Assembly: GCA_016278265.1 (NCBI GenBank)
Contig: JADQCE010000001.1
Location: 248,001 to 312,000, forward strand
Length of the DNA stretch: 64,000 bases
Direction: 5' to 3'
Origin: Halothiobacillus sp.
GTDB lineage: Bacteria; Pseudomonadota; Gammaproteobacteria; Halothiobacillales; Halothiobacillaceae
Within the stretch, counting starts at the first letter, position 1. Each line of letters begins with the position of its first letter. Of this stretch, positions 32,840 through 42,940 are shown piece by piece. The position numbers and the translations under genes were made by a program. Under the pieces are notes generated by a model. The model ran no database searches, was not told where the DNA came from, and worked only from the letters and a program-made list of their open reading frames with translations.

Positions 32840-32868
32840 ATGATACGCCGTCTGACGGGTGATGCCAG
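32840..32868 (-). promoter_or_regulatory. Predicted bamE promoter
   Basis: On the minus strand CTGGCA (32868-32863) and TATCAT (32845-32840) are 17 bases apart. Initiation near 32833 gives a leader of about 50 bases to ATG 32786. Confidence 0.45.
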
Positions 32869-32968
32869 TCTACCGGTCCATGCGCCTCTCATTATCCGCG
32901 TGGTGCTCCGGTTCGCACGGTGTCTTCGGTTACAATCTCACGAGTACACGCAATCGAGGGTAGAAGTT

Positions 32969-33385
32969 TTGGATTCCAGCGAACTCAAGAAGGCCGGCCT
33001 GAAGGTCACCTTGCCACGGGTGAAGATCCTCGAAATCATCGAGTCCAACCCGGATTGGCACATGAGTGCGGAGGACGTCTACAAGGAACTGCTCGCGCGC
33101 GGCGAGGAGATTGGTCTGGCGACCGTCTACCGCGTGCTGACCCAGTTCGAGACGGCCGACATTCTCAAGCGCCACCAGTTCGAGGGCGCCAAGGCCGTTT
33201 TCGAGCTGATCTCCAAGGGGGATCACGATCACTTGGTGTGCGTGAAGACCGGCCAGGTCGAGGAATTCCACGATCCGATCATCCAGGAGCGGATCGCCAT
33301 GATCGCCGATCAGCTCGATTTCGATCTGACCGACTACTCGCTGGTGATCTACGGCATCAGCCGCAAGGCGACCGGCAAGAAGTAA
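32969..33385 (+). CDS. fur: Ferric uptake regulator Fur
   Basis: The 138-residue product has the Fur N-terminus (SSELKKAGLKVTLPRVKILEII), the winged-helix VYRVLTQFETADILKRH and the metal site GDHDHLVC. It represses iron uptake genes when iron is bound. The structural zinc pair is incomplete: Cys91-x-x-Thr94 instead of CxxC, as also seen in Pseudomonas-type Fur. The start is TTG 32969, with GAGGG eight bases upstream; no ATG or GTG lies at the family start. It is divergent from bamE and convergent with recN, with a strong hairpin after the stop. Confidence 0.95.
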   Translation: MDSSELKKAGLKVTLPRVKILEIIESNPDWHMSAEDVYKELLARGEEIGLATVYRVLTQFETADILKRHQFEGAKAVFELISKGDHDHLVCVKTGQVEEFHDPIIQERIAMIADQLDFDLTDYSLVIYGISRKATGKK

Positions 33386-33407
33386 GCACCTCGCGATCGC
33401 GACACGA

Positions 33408-33443
33408 CGATGCCCGCCCGGGCCTCCCCCCGGGCGGGCATCG
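33408..33443. terminator. Strong hairpin between fur and recN
   Basis: A perfect 15-bp stem (33408-33422 with 33429-33443) with a six-base loop CCTCCC; on the plus strand a short T-run (GCGTTTT) follows. It can end fur transcripts and perhaps recN transcripts from the other side. Confidence 0.8.
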
Positions 33444-33480
33444 TGCGTTTTGAGCCTTGCGTTCTGGTCTGGGGGCTCGG

Positions 33481-35169
33481 TCAGGCGGAACTTGCCAACA
33501 ACTCGCGCGCATGTGCCCGTGTCTGTTCGGTGACCTCACGGCCGCCGAGCATGCGCGCGAGTTCCTCGACGCGCTCGTCGGCACCCAGGCCGCGCACCCA
33601 GGTGCGGGTCGAGTCGGCCTGTTCGTCCTTCTCGATCCGTGCCTGGTGGTGTCCGTGCGCGGCGACCTGCGGCAGGTGGGTGACGCACAGCACCTGGCGC
33701 GAATTACCCAGCGCACGCAAGTGGGCGCCCACGATCGCCGCGGTGGCCCCGCCGATGCCGGTGTCGACCTCGTCGAATATAAAAGTGCCCACCGGGTCAT
33801 CGCCGGCGGTCAGTGTTTTTAGCGCCAGGCTCACGCGCGCCAGTTCGCCGCCGGAGGCGATCTGGTCGAGCGGGGCGACCGGCTGGCCGCGGTTGGCGCT
33901 GATCAGGAAGACCACCTCGTCGATACCGCGCTCGCCGCGGCGTTCGGCCAGTATCTCCGGCTGGGTCAGCTGCACCTCGAATTCGCCGTTGGGCATCCCC
34001 AGTTCGCGGATCGAGGTCTTGAGGCGCTCGGCCAGCTTGCGTGCGCCGGCCCGACGTTTCTCACTGACTTCGGCGGCAAGCCGGTCGTAGGCGGCGCGGT
34101 TCTCGGCCAGGCGGTCCTCGACCTCGCCCAGCGTGCTGCCGGCCTGCTCGAGTTGCTCGTATTCCTCGCGCAGATCCGCCACGTGTTGCTCGAACATCTC
34201 CGGGGCGACGCGATGCTTGCGCGCCAGGTCGTGTAGGGCATCGAGCCGAGCCTCGACGGTGGCCAGGCGTTCCGGGTCGGCATCCGAGGATTCCAGCCGG
34301 TCGCGCAGGCTGTCGACCGCCTCGGCGATCTGGATTTCGGCGGACTGCAGCGTCTCGATGACCGGGCCGAGCGCCTCGTCGAGGTCGGCGATCCGCGAGA
34401 GGGCCTGTTCGGCAGCGCCGATGCGGTCGTGGGCGTTGCCGTCGTCGTCGAACAGCGCGGCCATCTGCTCGGCCAAGACGTGGCGCCATTCGTCGAGTCT
34501 CGAGAGGCGCTTGAGCTCGGCATGCAGCTGGTTGAACTCGTCGGGTTGCGGGTCGACCCGCTCGATTTCCTCGAGCTGAAATTCCAGGAAGGCGAGCCGG
34601 TCGGCCCGCGAGGCCTGTTCGGCCTGGTGATTGGCGAGTTGGGCCTCATCGGCGTGGATCTGCCGGCTCAGGCGGCCGAGTGCATCGACCGATCCCTTGA
34701 TGTTGCAGAAATGATCGAGCAGGGCGAGCTGGGTCTTCGGCTGCATCAACCGCTGGTTCTGGTGCTGGCCGTGGATGTCGATCAGGTGCCGGCCGATGCC
34801 CTTGAGGGTCTGCCCGGGCACCGGGCGGCCGTTGATCCAGGCCTTGGAGCGCCCGTCACGGGACAGGACCCGGCGCACGATCAGCGGCAGCATCTCGCCT
34901 TCCGGTTCCTCGCCCAGTTCTTGATCGTCGAGCCAGCGGGCCGCCGGGCTGTCCACCGGTAGCAGGAACTCGCCGGTGACCTCGCCCTGATCGCAGCCGG
35001 CGCGCAGCAGGTTCATGTTGGCCCGATCTCCCAGCAGCAGCCCGATCGCGTCGATCAGGATCGACTTGCCCGCGCCGGTTTCGCCGGTGAGCGCGGTCAT
35101 GCCGGCGGCGAAATCGAGCTCGAGCTGGTCGATCAGGGCGATCTGGCGGATCGAGAGGGTGGTCAGCAT
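33481..35169 (-). CDS. recN: DNA repair protein RecN (SMC-like)
   Basis: The 562-residue product has Walker A GETGAGKS at 29-36, a long coiled-coil middle interrupted by a hinge, the signature IASGGELARVSLALK and Walker B FIFDEVDTGIGG. RecN is an SMC-like cohesin that acts in double-strand break repair. Usually it is SOS-induced; I looked for a CTGT-N8-ACAG LexA box in the 187-base gap upstream and saw none that was clear. It lies between fur and nadK, the conserved order. Confidence 0.96.
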   Translation of the reverse strand: MLTTLSIRQIALIDQLELDFAAGMTALTGETGAGKSILIDAIGLLLGDRANMNLLRAGCDQGEVTGEFLLPVDSPAARWLDDQELGEEPEGEMLPLIVRRVLSRDGRSKAWINGRPVPGQTLKGIGRHLIDIHGQHQNQRLMQPKTQLALLDHFCNIKGSVDALGRLSRQIHADEAQLANHQAEQASRADRLAFLEFQLEEIERVDPQPDEFNQLHAELKRLSRLDEWRHVLAEQMAALFDDDGNAHDRIGAAEQALSRIADLDEALGPVIETLQSAEIQIAEAVDSLRDRLESSDADPERLATVEARLDALHDLARKHRVAPEMFEQHVADLREEYEQLEQAGSTLGEVEDRLAENRAAYDRLAAEVSEKRRAGARKLAERLKTSIRELGMPNGEFEVQLTQPEILAERRGERGIDEVVFLISANRGQPVAPLDQIASGGELARVSLALKTLTAGDDPVGTFIFDEVDTGIGGATAAIVGAHLRALGNSRQVLCVTHLPQVAAHGHHQARIEKDEQADSTRTWVRGLGADERVEELARMLGGREVTEQTRAHARELLASSA

Positions 35170-35356
35170 GTCAGGCGGATTCCTTTGCCCGGTTAGCCCG
35201 GATGTTTCATGAAGCCGCGCGATGATCGCGCAGTATATTGATCGTACAAGGGATTTTCCGAAAGAGCGGCGTATCGGTGATTACGGCCGACTGAGGAAAA
35301 TTCTTTGCACGGACAAGAGACAAGCGAGGGCGTGTGGATTTCATGAAATATCCGGG

Positions 35357-36274
35357 CTAGAACTTCTGCTCGCTCCAGCAGAGCTTGTCACGCAACAGGG
35401 AGTAATGGTCGTGACCGGCCGGGTGGATCAGGCGGATGTCGTGTTCGTATTTCGAGATCGCGAGCACGTCGCCATGCTCCAGCGGCTGGTTAAGTTGGCC
35501 GTCGAAACTGACCACGCCGCCGCCGCGCGAACCTTCCACCGGGCGGATCTCGATCAGGTGACGGGCATCGACCACGATCGGCCGGTAACTGAGCGTGTGC
35601 GGGCAGATCGAGACGATCCCGACCGCGTGCAGGTCGGGCGCAATCAGCGGGCCGCCGGCCGACAGGGCGTAGGCGGTCGATCCGGTCGGCGTGCAGACCA
35701 CCACGCCGTCGGAGCGTTGCTGGTTGACCAGTGTGCCGTCGATGCACATCTCGAATTCGACCATTCGGGCCGGGTCGCGCATCTTGAAGGTGATGTCGTT
35801 GAGCGCGACCGACTCCATGATGCGCGTGTCGTTGCGCATCAGGCTGCCCTGCAGAAGAAAGCGGCGCTCGTCGCTGTAGCGACCCTCGAGAATGGCCGAC
35901 AGATGATCTTGCACCTCGATTGGGCTGACGTCGGCGAGAAAGCCGAGCCGGCCTAGATTAACGCCCAGGATCGGCACGTCGTGCAGGCACAGTGAGCGCG
36001 CGGCGTTGAGCATGGTGCCGTCGCCGCCGATCACCACGATCAGGTCGCGATCGATCCGATCACGCGAGAAGCGGGGCGCCTTGATCGACGGGGCCGGGTT
36101 CTCGGCGTCTTCCTCCAGTGCCCACTCGACGCCGTGTGCCTCGGCCACCGCCACCAGGTTGCGGTACACCTCGGCCATCGCCTCGCCGCCGTCGGGCTTG
36201 AGGATGATGCCAAGACGCGAGAAGGCGGGGGCGCTGTCCGACGGTTGGCGGGTTGTCGGCGAAGAAGGTTTCAT
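35357..36274 (-). CDS. nadK: NAD kinase
   Basis: The 305-residue product has GGDGT at 83-87, the NDI segment (VALNDITFKM) and TPTGSTAYALSAGGPL, all hallmark motifs of NAD/ATP binding. It phosphorylates NAD+ to NADP+. The first 18 or so residues are a low-complexity Ser/Pro extension before the conserved RLGIILKPDG. It is upstream of recN on the same strand, with a 187-base gap. Confidence 0.97.
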   Translation of the reverse strand: MKPSSPTTRQPSDSAPAFSRLGIILKPDGGEAMAEVYRNLVAVAEAHGVEWALEEDAENPAPSIKAPRFSRDRIDRDLIVVIGGDGTMLNAARSLCLHDVPILGVNLGRLGFLADVSPIEVQDHLSAILEGRYSDERRFLLQGSLMRNDTRIMESVALNDITFKMRDPARMVEFEMCIDGTLVNQQRSDGVVVCTPTGSTAYALSAGGPLIAPDLHAVGIVSICPHTLSYRPIVVDARHLIEIRPVEGSRGGGVVSFDGQLNQPLEHGDVLAISKYEHDIRLIHPAGHDHYSLLRDKLCWSEQKF

Positions 36275-36302
36275 GACGTGTGCGCTCTTTTTGCCTGACG
36301 AC

Positions 36303-36629
36303 TCAATGATTGCCGGAGGACCACTTCAGCCCGATGATGCCCACCACGATCATGGCGATAAAACCCAGTCGCGCGAGCGAGGCCGGTTCCTTGAACCAGA
36401 GGATGCCGAGGATCGCCACGCCGGTCGCGCCAATGCCCGTCCAGATCGCATAGGCGGTGCCCATGGGAATCTCGCGCATGGCCAGGGCGAGCAGATAGAA
36501 GCTGGCCCAGGCGATGATCAGCACCACAACCGACGGCACCAAGCGGGAGAAGCCGTCGGTGAAGCGCAACCCGGTTGCCCAGACGATTTCCAACAGGCCA
36601 GCGGCCAACAAGATGAGCCAGGGGTTCAT
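36303..36629 (-). CDS. sugE: SugE/Gdx-type SMR exporter
   Basis: The 108-residue product has four membrane helices and the SugE/Gdx sequence pattern: LLEIVWATGLRFTDGFSRL with the essential Glu in helix 1, and GTAYAIWTGIGATG. This subgroup of the small multidrug resistance family exports guanidinium with protons rather than broad drugs. ATG 36629 is the family start. I looked for guanidine riboswitch features in the upstream region and found none. It lies 28 bases before nadK on the same strand. Confidence 0.9.
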   Translation of the reverse strand: MNPWLILLAAGLLEIVWATGLRFTDGFSRLVPSVVVLIIAWASFYLLALAMREIPMGTAYAIWTGIGATGVAILGILWFKEPASLARLGFIAMIVVGIIGLKWSSGNH

Positions 36630-36757
36630 GCCGTGGAGTGATCCTCGAATCCGATAGGTCGCGTCCGTCGTGAACCGGTGATCGGCCGGTGGGATGCGAA
36701 AGTCGGCCCAGTCTAGCAAAGGAACCCGCGTTTGAATCCGACTGCCGCGCGGCGCGC

Positions 36758-36784
36758 TTGGCACTCTCGCGGGGCGAGTGCTAG
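36758..36784. promoter_or_regulatory. CIRCE operator upstream of hrcA
   Basis: TTGGCACTC, nine bases, GAGTGCTAG: 16 of 18 arm bases match the CIRCE consensus. It also covers a possible promoter, TTGGCA (36758-36763) and TAGTTT (36782-36787) with 18 bases between, so HrcA binding should block its own transcription. Confidence 0.9.
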
Positions 36785-36852
36785 TTTAGAAACCCATTAT
36801 GAGCGGGCCCGCGCGATTGCCGCCAACAAGCCAGAGGTTTCCAAATTCGCGT

Positions 36853-37902
36853 ATGACTGATGCCTGGAGTGCACTGCCCGAGCGGGCACAGACCCTGCTG
36901 CGGGTGCTGATCGATCGCTACACCGACGAGGGCGCGCCGATCGGGTCGCGCGCACTGGCGCGCATGTCCGACCTGAATCTCAGTCCCGCGACGGTGCGCA
37001 ACGTGATGGCCGATCTTGAGGATCTCGGGTTGGTGCGTGCGCCGCATACTTCCTCCGGACGTGTGCCGACCGAGCTGGCGTATCGCCTGTTCGTCGATTC
37101 GTTGCTGACCGCGCCCGGCAAGGCGCCGGTCGATGCCCGTCGCCTGGAGCGCATCCTGCGCGAGGCGGCAGAGGATGATCCGCAGCAGATGGCGGATACC
37201 GCCTCCAACCTGCTTTCGAGCCTGACGCAGTTCGCCGGGGTGGTGACCATCCCGTCGCGGGCCCGTGCCCTGTTCCGCCAGATCGACTTCGTCTCGCTGT
37301 CGCCCGGCCGGGTGCTGATGGTGCTGGTCACCAATGACGGTGGGGTGCAGAACCGCATCATCCACCCCGAGAAGCCCTACAGCCAGGACGAACTGACGCG
37401 CTTTGCCAATTTCCTCAACGAGCGGCTTAACGGACAATCCATCCAGGGTCTGCGCGAGACGCTGGTCGCTGAGCTCAAGAGCACGCGCGAGCAGATCGAG
37501 GGCAATCTCTCCGAGGCGATCACCCTGGCCGAATCGGCCGTCGAGGCCGTCGAGGACGAGGCCGGCGTGGCCGTGGCCGGCCAGGTCAACCTGATGGGCA
37601 TCGACGAGTTGGGGGATGTCGATCGCATGCGGCGGTTGTTCAATGCCTTTGCCGAGAAACGCGAATTGGTCTCCCTGCTCGATCAGTGCGAACGCGCCCA
37701 GGGCGTGAAGATCTTCATCGGCCGCGAGTCCGGCTCGCCCACCTTCGACGAATGCGGCGTGGTAGGCGCCTCCTATGGCGTCGGCGACGAGGTGGTCGGC
37801 GTGCTGGGCGTGATCGGTCCCAAGCGTATGCCCTACGACCGCGTGATCTCCATTGTCGATGTCACCTCGCGGCTGCTCTCGAGCGCCTTGTCCCGCCAGT
37901 AA
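36853..37902 (+). CDS. hrcA: Heat-inducible transcription repressor HrcA
   Basis: The 349-residue product has an N-terminal winged helix (about 1-75; GAPIGSRALARMSDLNLSPATVRNVMADLEDLGL and SSGRVPTELAYRLFV) and a GAF-like dimer domain. It binds CIRCE to repress chaperone genes and needs GroEL for activity. An ATG at 36799 is also in frame but lies only a few bases beyond the likely transcript start, so 36853 is preferred. It begins the hrcA-grpE-dnaK-dnaJ cluster. Confidence 0.95.
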   Translation: MTDAWSALPERAQTLLRVLIDRYTDEGAPIGSRALARMSDLNLSPATVRNVMADLEDLGLVRAPHTSSGRVPTELAYRLFVDSLLTAPGKAPVDARRLERILREAAEDDPQQMADTASNLLSSLTQFAGVVTIPSRARALFRQIDFVSLSPGRVLMVLVTNDGGVQNRIIHPEKPYSQDELTRFANFLNERLNGQSIQGLRETLVAELKSTREQIEGNLSEAITLAESAVEAVEDEAGVAVAGQVNLMGIDELGDVDRMRRLFNAFAEKRELVSLLDQCERAQGVKIFIGRESGSPTFDECGVVGASYGVGDEVVGVLGVIGPKRMPYDRVISIVDVTSRLLSSALSRQ

Positions 37903-38090
37903 GCCTCGCCAGACCGATCGCTGTTTCCCAGGTCGGAGTCCTTCCCCTTGAAAAGATCGTGGATGCCCCAAGAGTCGGGTCATCAAACGAATTCATTGGT
38001 TTGGAGCCGCGCCCCGGCGGGGTCGGGGCGTTGCCGTCTCCAGCCAATCGTTTCAGCGCCAATTTCCATCCGCTTTTCAGGAGAGTTTCG

Positions 38091-38645
38091 ATGACGGACA
38101 AGCCGGTCGATCAAGACGACATGAACCAGGAACCGCCCGAGCAGCCCGTCGAGGGTGGCGCACAGGCTCAGGCCGGTGATGCCAGTGAGCAGAGCGAGGT
38201 CGAGCGACTCAAGGCGCAGCTTGCCGAGAAGGACGAGGAAGTGCTGCGCATCGCCGCGGAGATGCAGAACGTGCGTCACCGTGCCGAGCGCGATATCGAG
38301 TCGGCCCGCAAGTTCGCCCTGGAGCGCTTCGTCGAGGGGCTCCTGCCGGTTGTCGATTCGCTGGAACTGGGTATTCAGGCGGCCGACAAGGAAAACGCCA
38401 CACTGGAGAAGATCAAGGAGGGGGACGAAATGACCCTCAAGATGCTGATCCAGACCCTGGAGAAATTCGGCGTCCAGGCCGTCCATCCGATCGGCGAGCG
38501 ATTCAACCCGGATCACCATCAGGCGATGAGCCTCCAACCGCACGACGGCGAGCCGGACAAGGTCGTCGACGTGATGCAGAAGGGCTATCTGCTCAAGGAT
38601 CGCGTCGTGCGTCCGGCGCTGGTGGTGGTCTCGAAGCCCAAGTAA
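38091..38645 (+). CDS. grpE: DnaK nucleotide exchange factor GrpE
   Basis: The 184-residue product has an acidic, Gln-rich N-terminus, a long helix (residues about 30-85, VERLKAQLAEKDEEVLRIAAEMQNV) and the C-terminal beta domain with FNPDHHQAM and GYLLKDRVVRPALVVV. It releases ADP from DnaK. ATG 38091 has AGGAGAG six bases upstream. The gap of 188 bases after hrcA may hold its own promoter; none is evident. Confidence 0.96.
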   Translation: MTDKPVDQDDMNQEPPEQPVEGGAQAQAGDASEQSEVERLKAQLAEKDEEVLRIAAEMQNVRHRAERDIESARKFALERFVEGLLPVVDSLELGIQAADKENATLEKIKEGDEMTLKMLIQTLEKFGVQAVHPIGERFNPDHHQAMSLQPHDGEPDKVVDVMQKGYLLKDRVVRPALVVVSKPK

Positions 38646-38675
38646 GGATTTCGAGGGCGGATTTCCTACGGGTGC

Positions 38676-38702
38676 CTTGAAAAATCACGGCGCGCCCGCA
38701 AG
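38676..38702 (+). promoter_or_regulatory. Sigma32-like promoter upstream of dnaK
   Basis: CTTGAAA (38676-38682), 12 bases, CCCGCAAG (38695-38702). The -35 matches the sigma32 consensus fully; the -10 has only the leading C's of CCCCATnT. It lies about 90 bases before dnaK. Confidence 0.45.
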
Positions 38703-38794
38703 TCCAAGCACAAGAGCGGGTCCGGTGGCCATCGAGGCCGCGGGCCACGCCAACCGAATTTCGCATTCACGACAGAACTCTGGAGACATGATTT

Positions 38795-40720
<1,926 letters not shown>

Positions 40721-40743
40721 GTCGTCGACATCCTGACCAACGG

Positions 40744-40774
40744 ATCATCCGCCCTTCGGGGTGGATGATTTTTT
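40744..40774 (+). terminator. Intrinsic terminator between dnaK and dnaJ
   Basis: ATCATCC-G-CCC pairs with GGG-T-GGATGAT around a TTCG loop, 11 bp including one G-T, followed by TTTTTT. This is a textbook terminator. dnaJ must depend on read-through or its own promoter in the 135 bases that follow. Confidence 0.93.
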
Positions 40775-40909
40775 GTGCCTCGCGACCCGCTCGCGCGGCA
40801 CACATTTTCCAAGACGGGTCGGCCCTTTTGTGGTGCGGCCTGTCACCGTATTCAGTCCCGCGCGGCGTTGTCGGGCGGGCGAAAACGAAGACATCCCTAG
40901 AGATCGACC

Positions 40910-42055
40910 ATGGCAAAACGTGACTACTACGAGGTGCTGGGGGTCAGCAAGAATGCCTCGGCCGACGAACTGAAGAAGGCCTACCGCCGTCTGGCGATGA
41001 AGCATCATCCGGACCGCAATCCGGGTGATGAGCAGGCCGAGACCCTGTTCAAGGAGGCCAAGGAGGCCTACGAGGTGCTCGCCGACCCGCAGAAGCGCTC
41101 GGCCTACGATCAGTTCGGTCATGCCGGGGTCGATGGCCAGGGTGCCGGTGGCTTTGGTGGCGGCTTCGGCGGTGGTGCCGGCTTTGCCGATATCTTCGGT
41201 GACGTCTTCGGCGACATCTTCGGTGGCGGCCGCGCCCGTGGCGGTGCCTCGCGCGGCGCCGACCTGCAGTACAACCTCAAGCTCTCGCTCGAGGAGGCCG
41301 TACGCGGCACCACCGTCGAGATTCGCATCCCGACCACCGAGCCCTGCGAGACCTGTGACGGCAGCGGCGCCAAGCCCGGCACCGGCAAGACTACCTGCTC
41401 GACCTGTGGCGGCCAGGGCGCGGTGCGCATCCAGCAGGGTTTCTTCTCGATCCAGCAGCCCTGCCCGGACTGTGGGGGCGAGGGCCAGAAGATCGAGGAC
41501 CCGTGCACCGACTGTGGTGGCACCGGGCGGATCGAGACGCAGAAGACGCTATCGGTCAAGATCCCGGCCGGGGTCGACAGCGGCGATCGCATCCGCCATT
41601 CGGGCGAGGGTGCGCCGGGTGAGAAGGGTGGTCCGTCGGGCGACCTGTACATCCTGATCGACATCAAACCGCATCCGCTTTTCCGCCGCGACGATGCCGA
41701 CCTGCTCTGCGACATGCCGATCAGCTTCACTACCGCCGCCCTGGGTGGCGAGATCGAGGTGCCGACGCTCGATGGCAAGGTCAGCCTCAAGATCCCCGCG
41801 GAGACGCAGACCGGCAAGGTGTTTCGCCTGCGCGGCAAGGGTGTGCGTCCGGTGCGCGGCGGTACCCAGGGCGACCTGCTGGTGACCGTCCACGTCGAAA
41901 CGCCCGTCAAACTCAACGACGAGCAGCGCGAACTCCTCGAGGCCTTCGAACGGTCGCTCGGCAGCGGCGAAGGCGTGGCCAAGAAGCATCGGCCGCGACA
42001 GCACTCGTTCCTCGATTCGGTCAAGCATTTCTTCGACGATCTGCGTGGTGACTGA
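40910..42055 (+). CDS. dnaJ: Chaperone DnaJ (Hsp40)
   Basis: The 381-residue product has a J domain with the HPD motif ([11 protein letters not shown]), a Gly/Phe-rich linker (residues about 78-112), four CxxCxGxG zinc repeats (about 144-212) and the client-binding C-terminal domains. It stimulates the DnaK ATPase. It follows the dnaK terminator by 135 bases and starts at ATG 40910; the ribosome site is modest. Confidence 0.98.
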   Translation: MAKRDYYEVLGVSKNASADELKKAYRRLAMKHHPDRNPGDEQAETLFKEAKEAYEVLADPQKRSAYDQFGHAGVDGQGAGGFGGGFGGGAGFADIFGDVFGDIFGGGRARGGASRGADLQYNLKLSLEEAVRGTTVEIRIPTTEPCETCDGSGAKPGTGKTTCSTCGGQGAVRIQQGFFSIQQPCPDCGGEGQKIEDPCTDCGGTGRIETQKTLSVKIPAGVDSGDRIRHSGEGAPGEKGGPSGDLYILIDIKPHPLFRRDDADLLCDMPISFTTAALGGEIEVPTLDGKVSLKIPAETQTGKVFRLRGKGVRPVRGGTQGDLLVTVHVETPVKLNDEQRELLEAFERSLGSGEGVAKKHRPRQHSFLDSVKHFFDDLRGD

Positions 42056-42259
42056 GCGTGGTGGCGTGCCGTCCGGTGTATGCCTGCCGGCAACGGTTCG
42101 CGCCCACTGCTGTAAAGCCACTCGCGTTCAGGGCTAAGGCCTGTCTTCGAGCCGGGTCTCGGCCGAGGGTTGCCGGCCCATGTCCGGGCTCTGCCGCAAA
42201 AGCGGCGTGACCGGTGATGGTGGTCGGTCTCCCGTCCCCCGGAGCATCCCGGTGCCGGA
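42056..42259. other. Intergenic stretch after dnaJ without an identified gene
   Basis: No convincing ORF, tRNA or recognised RNA motif is seen in these 204 bases. It is GC-rich, contains several small inverted repeats (for example around 42155-42200), and ends at the promoter at 42260. It might encode a small RNA, but nothing supports that directly. Confidence 0.4.
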
Positions 42260-42288
42260 TTGACTTTGATGGTCGTTGTCTTTATATT
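42260..42288 (+). promoter_or_regulatory. Strong sigma70 promoter of the rimP-nusA-infB operon
   Basis: TTGACT (42260-42265), 17 bases, TATATT (42283-42288). This is the best sigma70 match in the window. Transcription should begin near 42295. Confidence 0.8.
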
Positions 42289-42327
42289 CCGGTTCCCGCG
42301 AACATTGGCTTTAAGTAGTGATGCCGG

Positions 42328-42353
42328 GCCCCATATGGGGCTTTTTTATTTTT
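42328..42353 (+). terminator. Leader terminator (attenuator candidate) before rimP
   Basis: GCCCC (42328-42332), ATAT loop, GGGGC (42337-42341), then TTTTTTATTTTT. It lies about 35 bases after the predicted start and 57 bases before rimP, so most transcripts would stop unless termination is regulated. Confidence 0.85.
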
Positions 42354-42409
42354 CCGGCTCCCGGTCTTGTGAAAAGGGCGGGCGTAACCAGCATAGGGTG
42401 CAGGCAGAC

Positions 42410-42922
42410 GTGCAGAGAATCCCGGCGGCGATCGAGGACATGCTCAAACCGGTGGTCGAGGACCTCGGTTTCGAGTGGGTCGGCGGCGAGTTTCGCGGCG
42501 GCCCGGCTGGCCTGCTGCGCGTCTACATCGACCACGCGGATGGTTTGACGCTCGAACACTGTGCCGAGGTCAGCCACGCTCTGGCGGGCGTGCTCGACGT
42601 CGAGGACCCTTTCCAGAGCGCTTACCGGCTAGAGGTTTCCTCGCCGGGCGTCGAGCGGCCGATGTTTCGCACCGAGGATTTTGCCCGTTTCGTCGGGCAC
42701 CGTGTGCGCCTGCGGCTGTACAAGCCGGTAGCGCAGCAGAAGAAGTTCGAAGGCGTCATTCAGGGCGTCGATGGCGAGGACATTTCCGTCCTCGTCGATG
42801 GGGTGGGCGATCTGGTCTTCCGTTTTGAGGAGGCCGAAAAGGCCCACCTGGTCTACGAGTTTGCCGACAACACCAAGCGTGGCCGCAACAAGCGTCAGAA
42901 GCGGCGCACGGCGCGGAAATAG
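42410..42922 (+). CDS. rimP: Ribosome maturation factor RimP
   Basis: The 170-residue product has the RimP core: VVEDLGFEWVGGEF, LRVYIDHADGLTLEHCAEVSHALAGVLDVEDP and YRLEVSSPGVERPM. It assists 30S maturation. GTG 42410 gives the same spacing to the first conserved block as E. coli RimP; GTG 42398 is also possible. The C-terminus is a Lys/Arg-rich extension. It begins the operon with nusA 18 bases downstream. Confidence 0.94.
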   Translation: MQRIPAAIEDMLKPVVEDLGFEWVGGEFRGGPAGLLRVYIDHADGLTLEHCAEVSHALAGVLDVEDPFQSAYRLEVSSPGVERPMFRTEDFARFVGHRVRLRLYKPVAQQKKFEGVIQGVDGEDISVLVDGVGDLVFRFEEAEKAHLVYEFADNTKRGRNKRQKRRTARK

Positions 42923-42940
42923 AGCGATCTGGCTAGCAAC

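Noticed and set aside
35170-35356. LexA box for recN
   Set aside because: No CTGT-N8-ACAG-like site with acceptable spacing was seen; SOS control cannot be claimed from sequence.
36630-36757. Guanidine riboswitch ahead of the sugE/gdx gene
   Set aside because: Neither the paired ACGR-loop hairpins nor the larger guanidine-I motif can be recognised upstream of the start.
42056-42259. Riboswitch-like wording (for example GCCACT) in the dnaJ-rimP gap
   Set aside because: The surrounding conserved boxes of the cobalamin or FMN classes are absent and the downstream genes do not fit.
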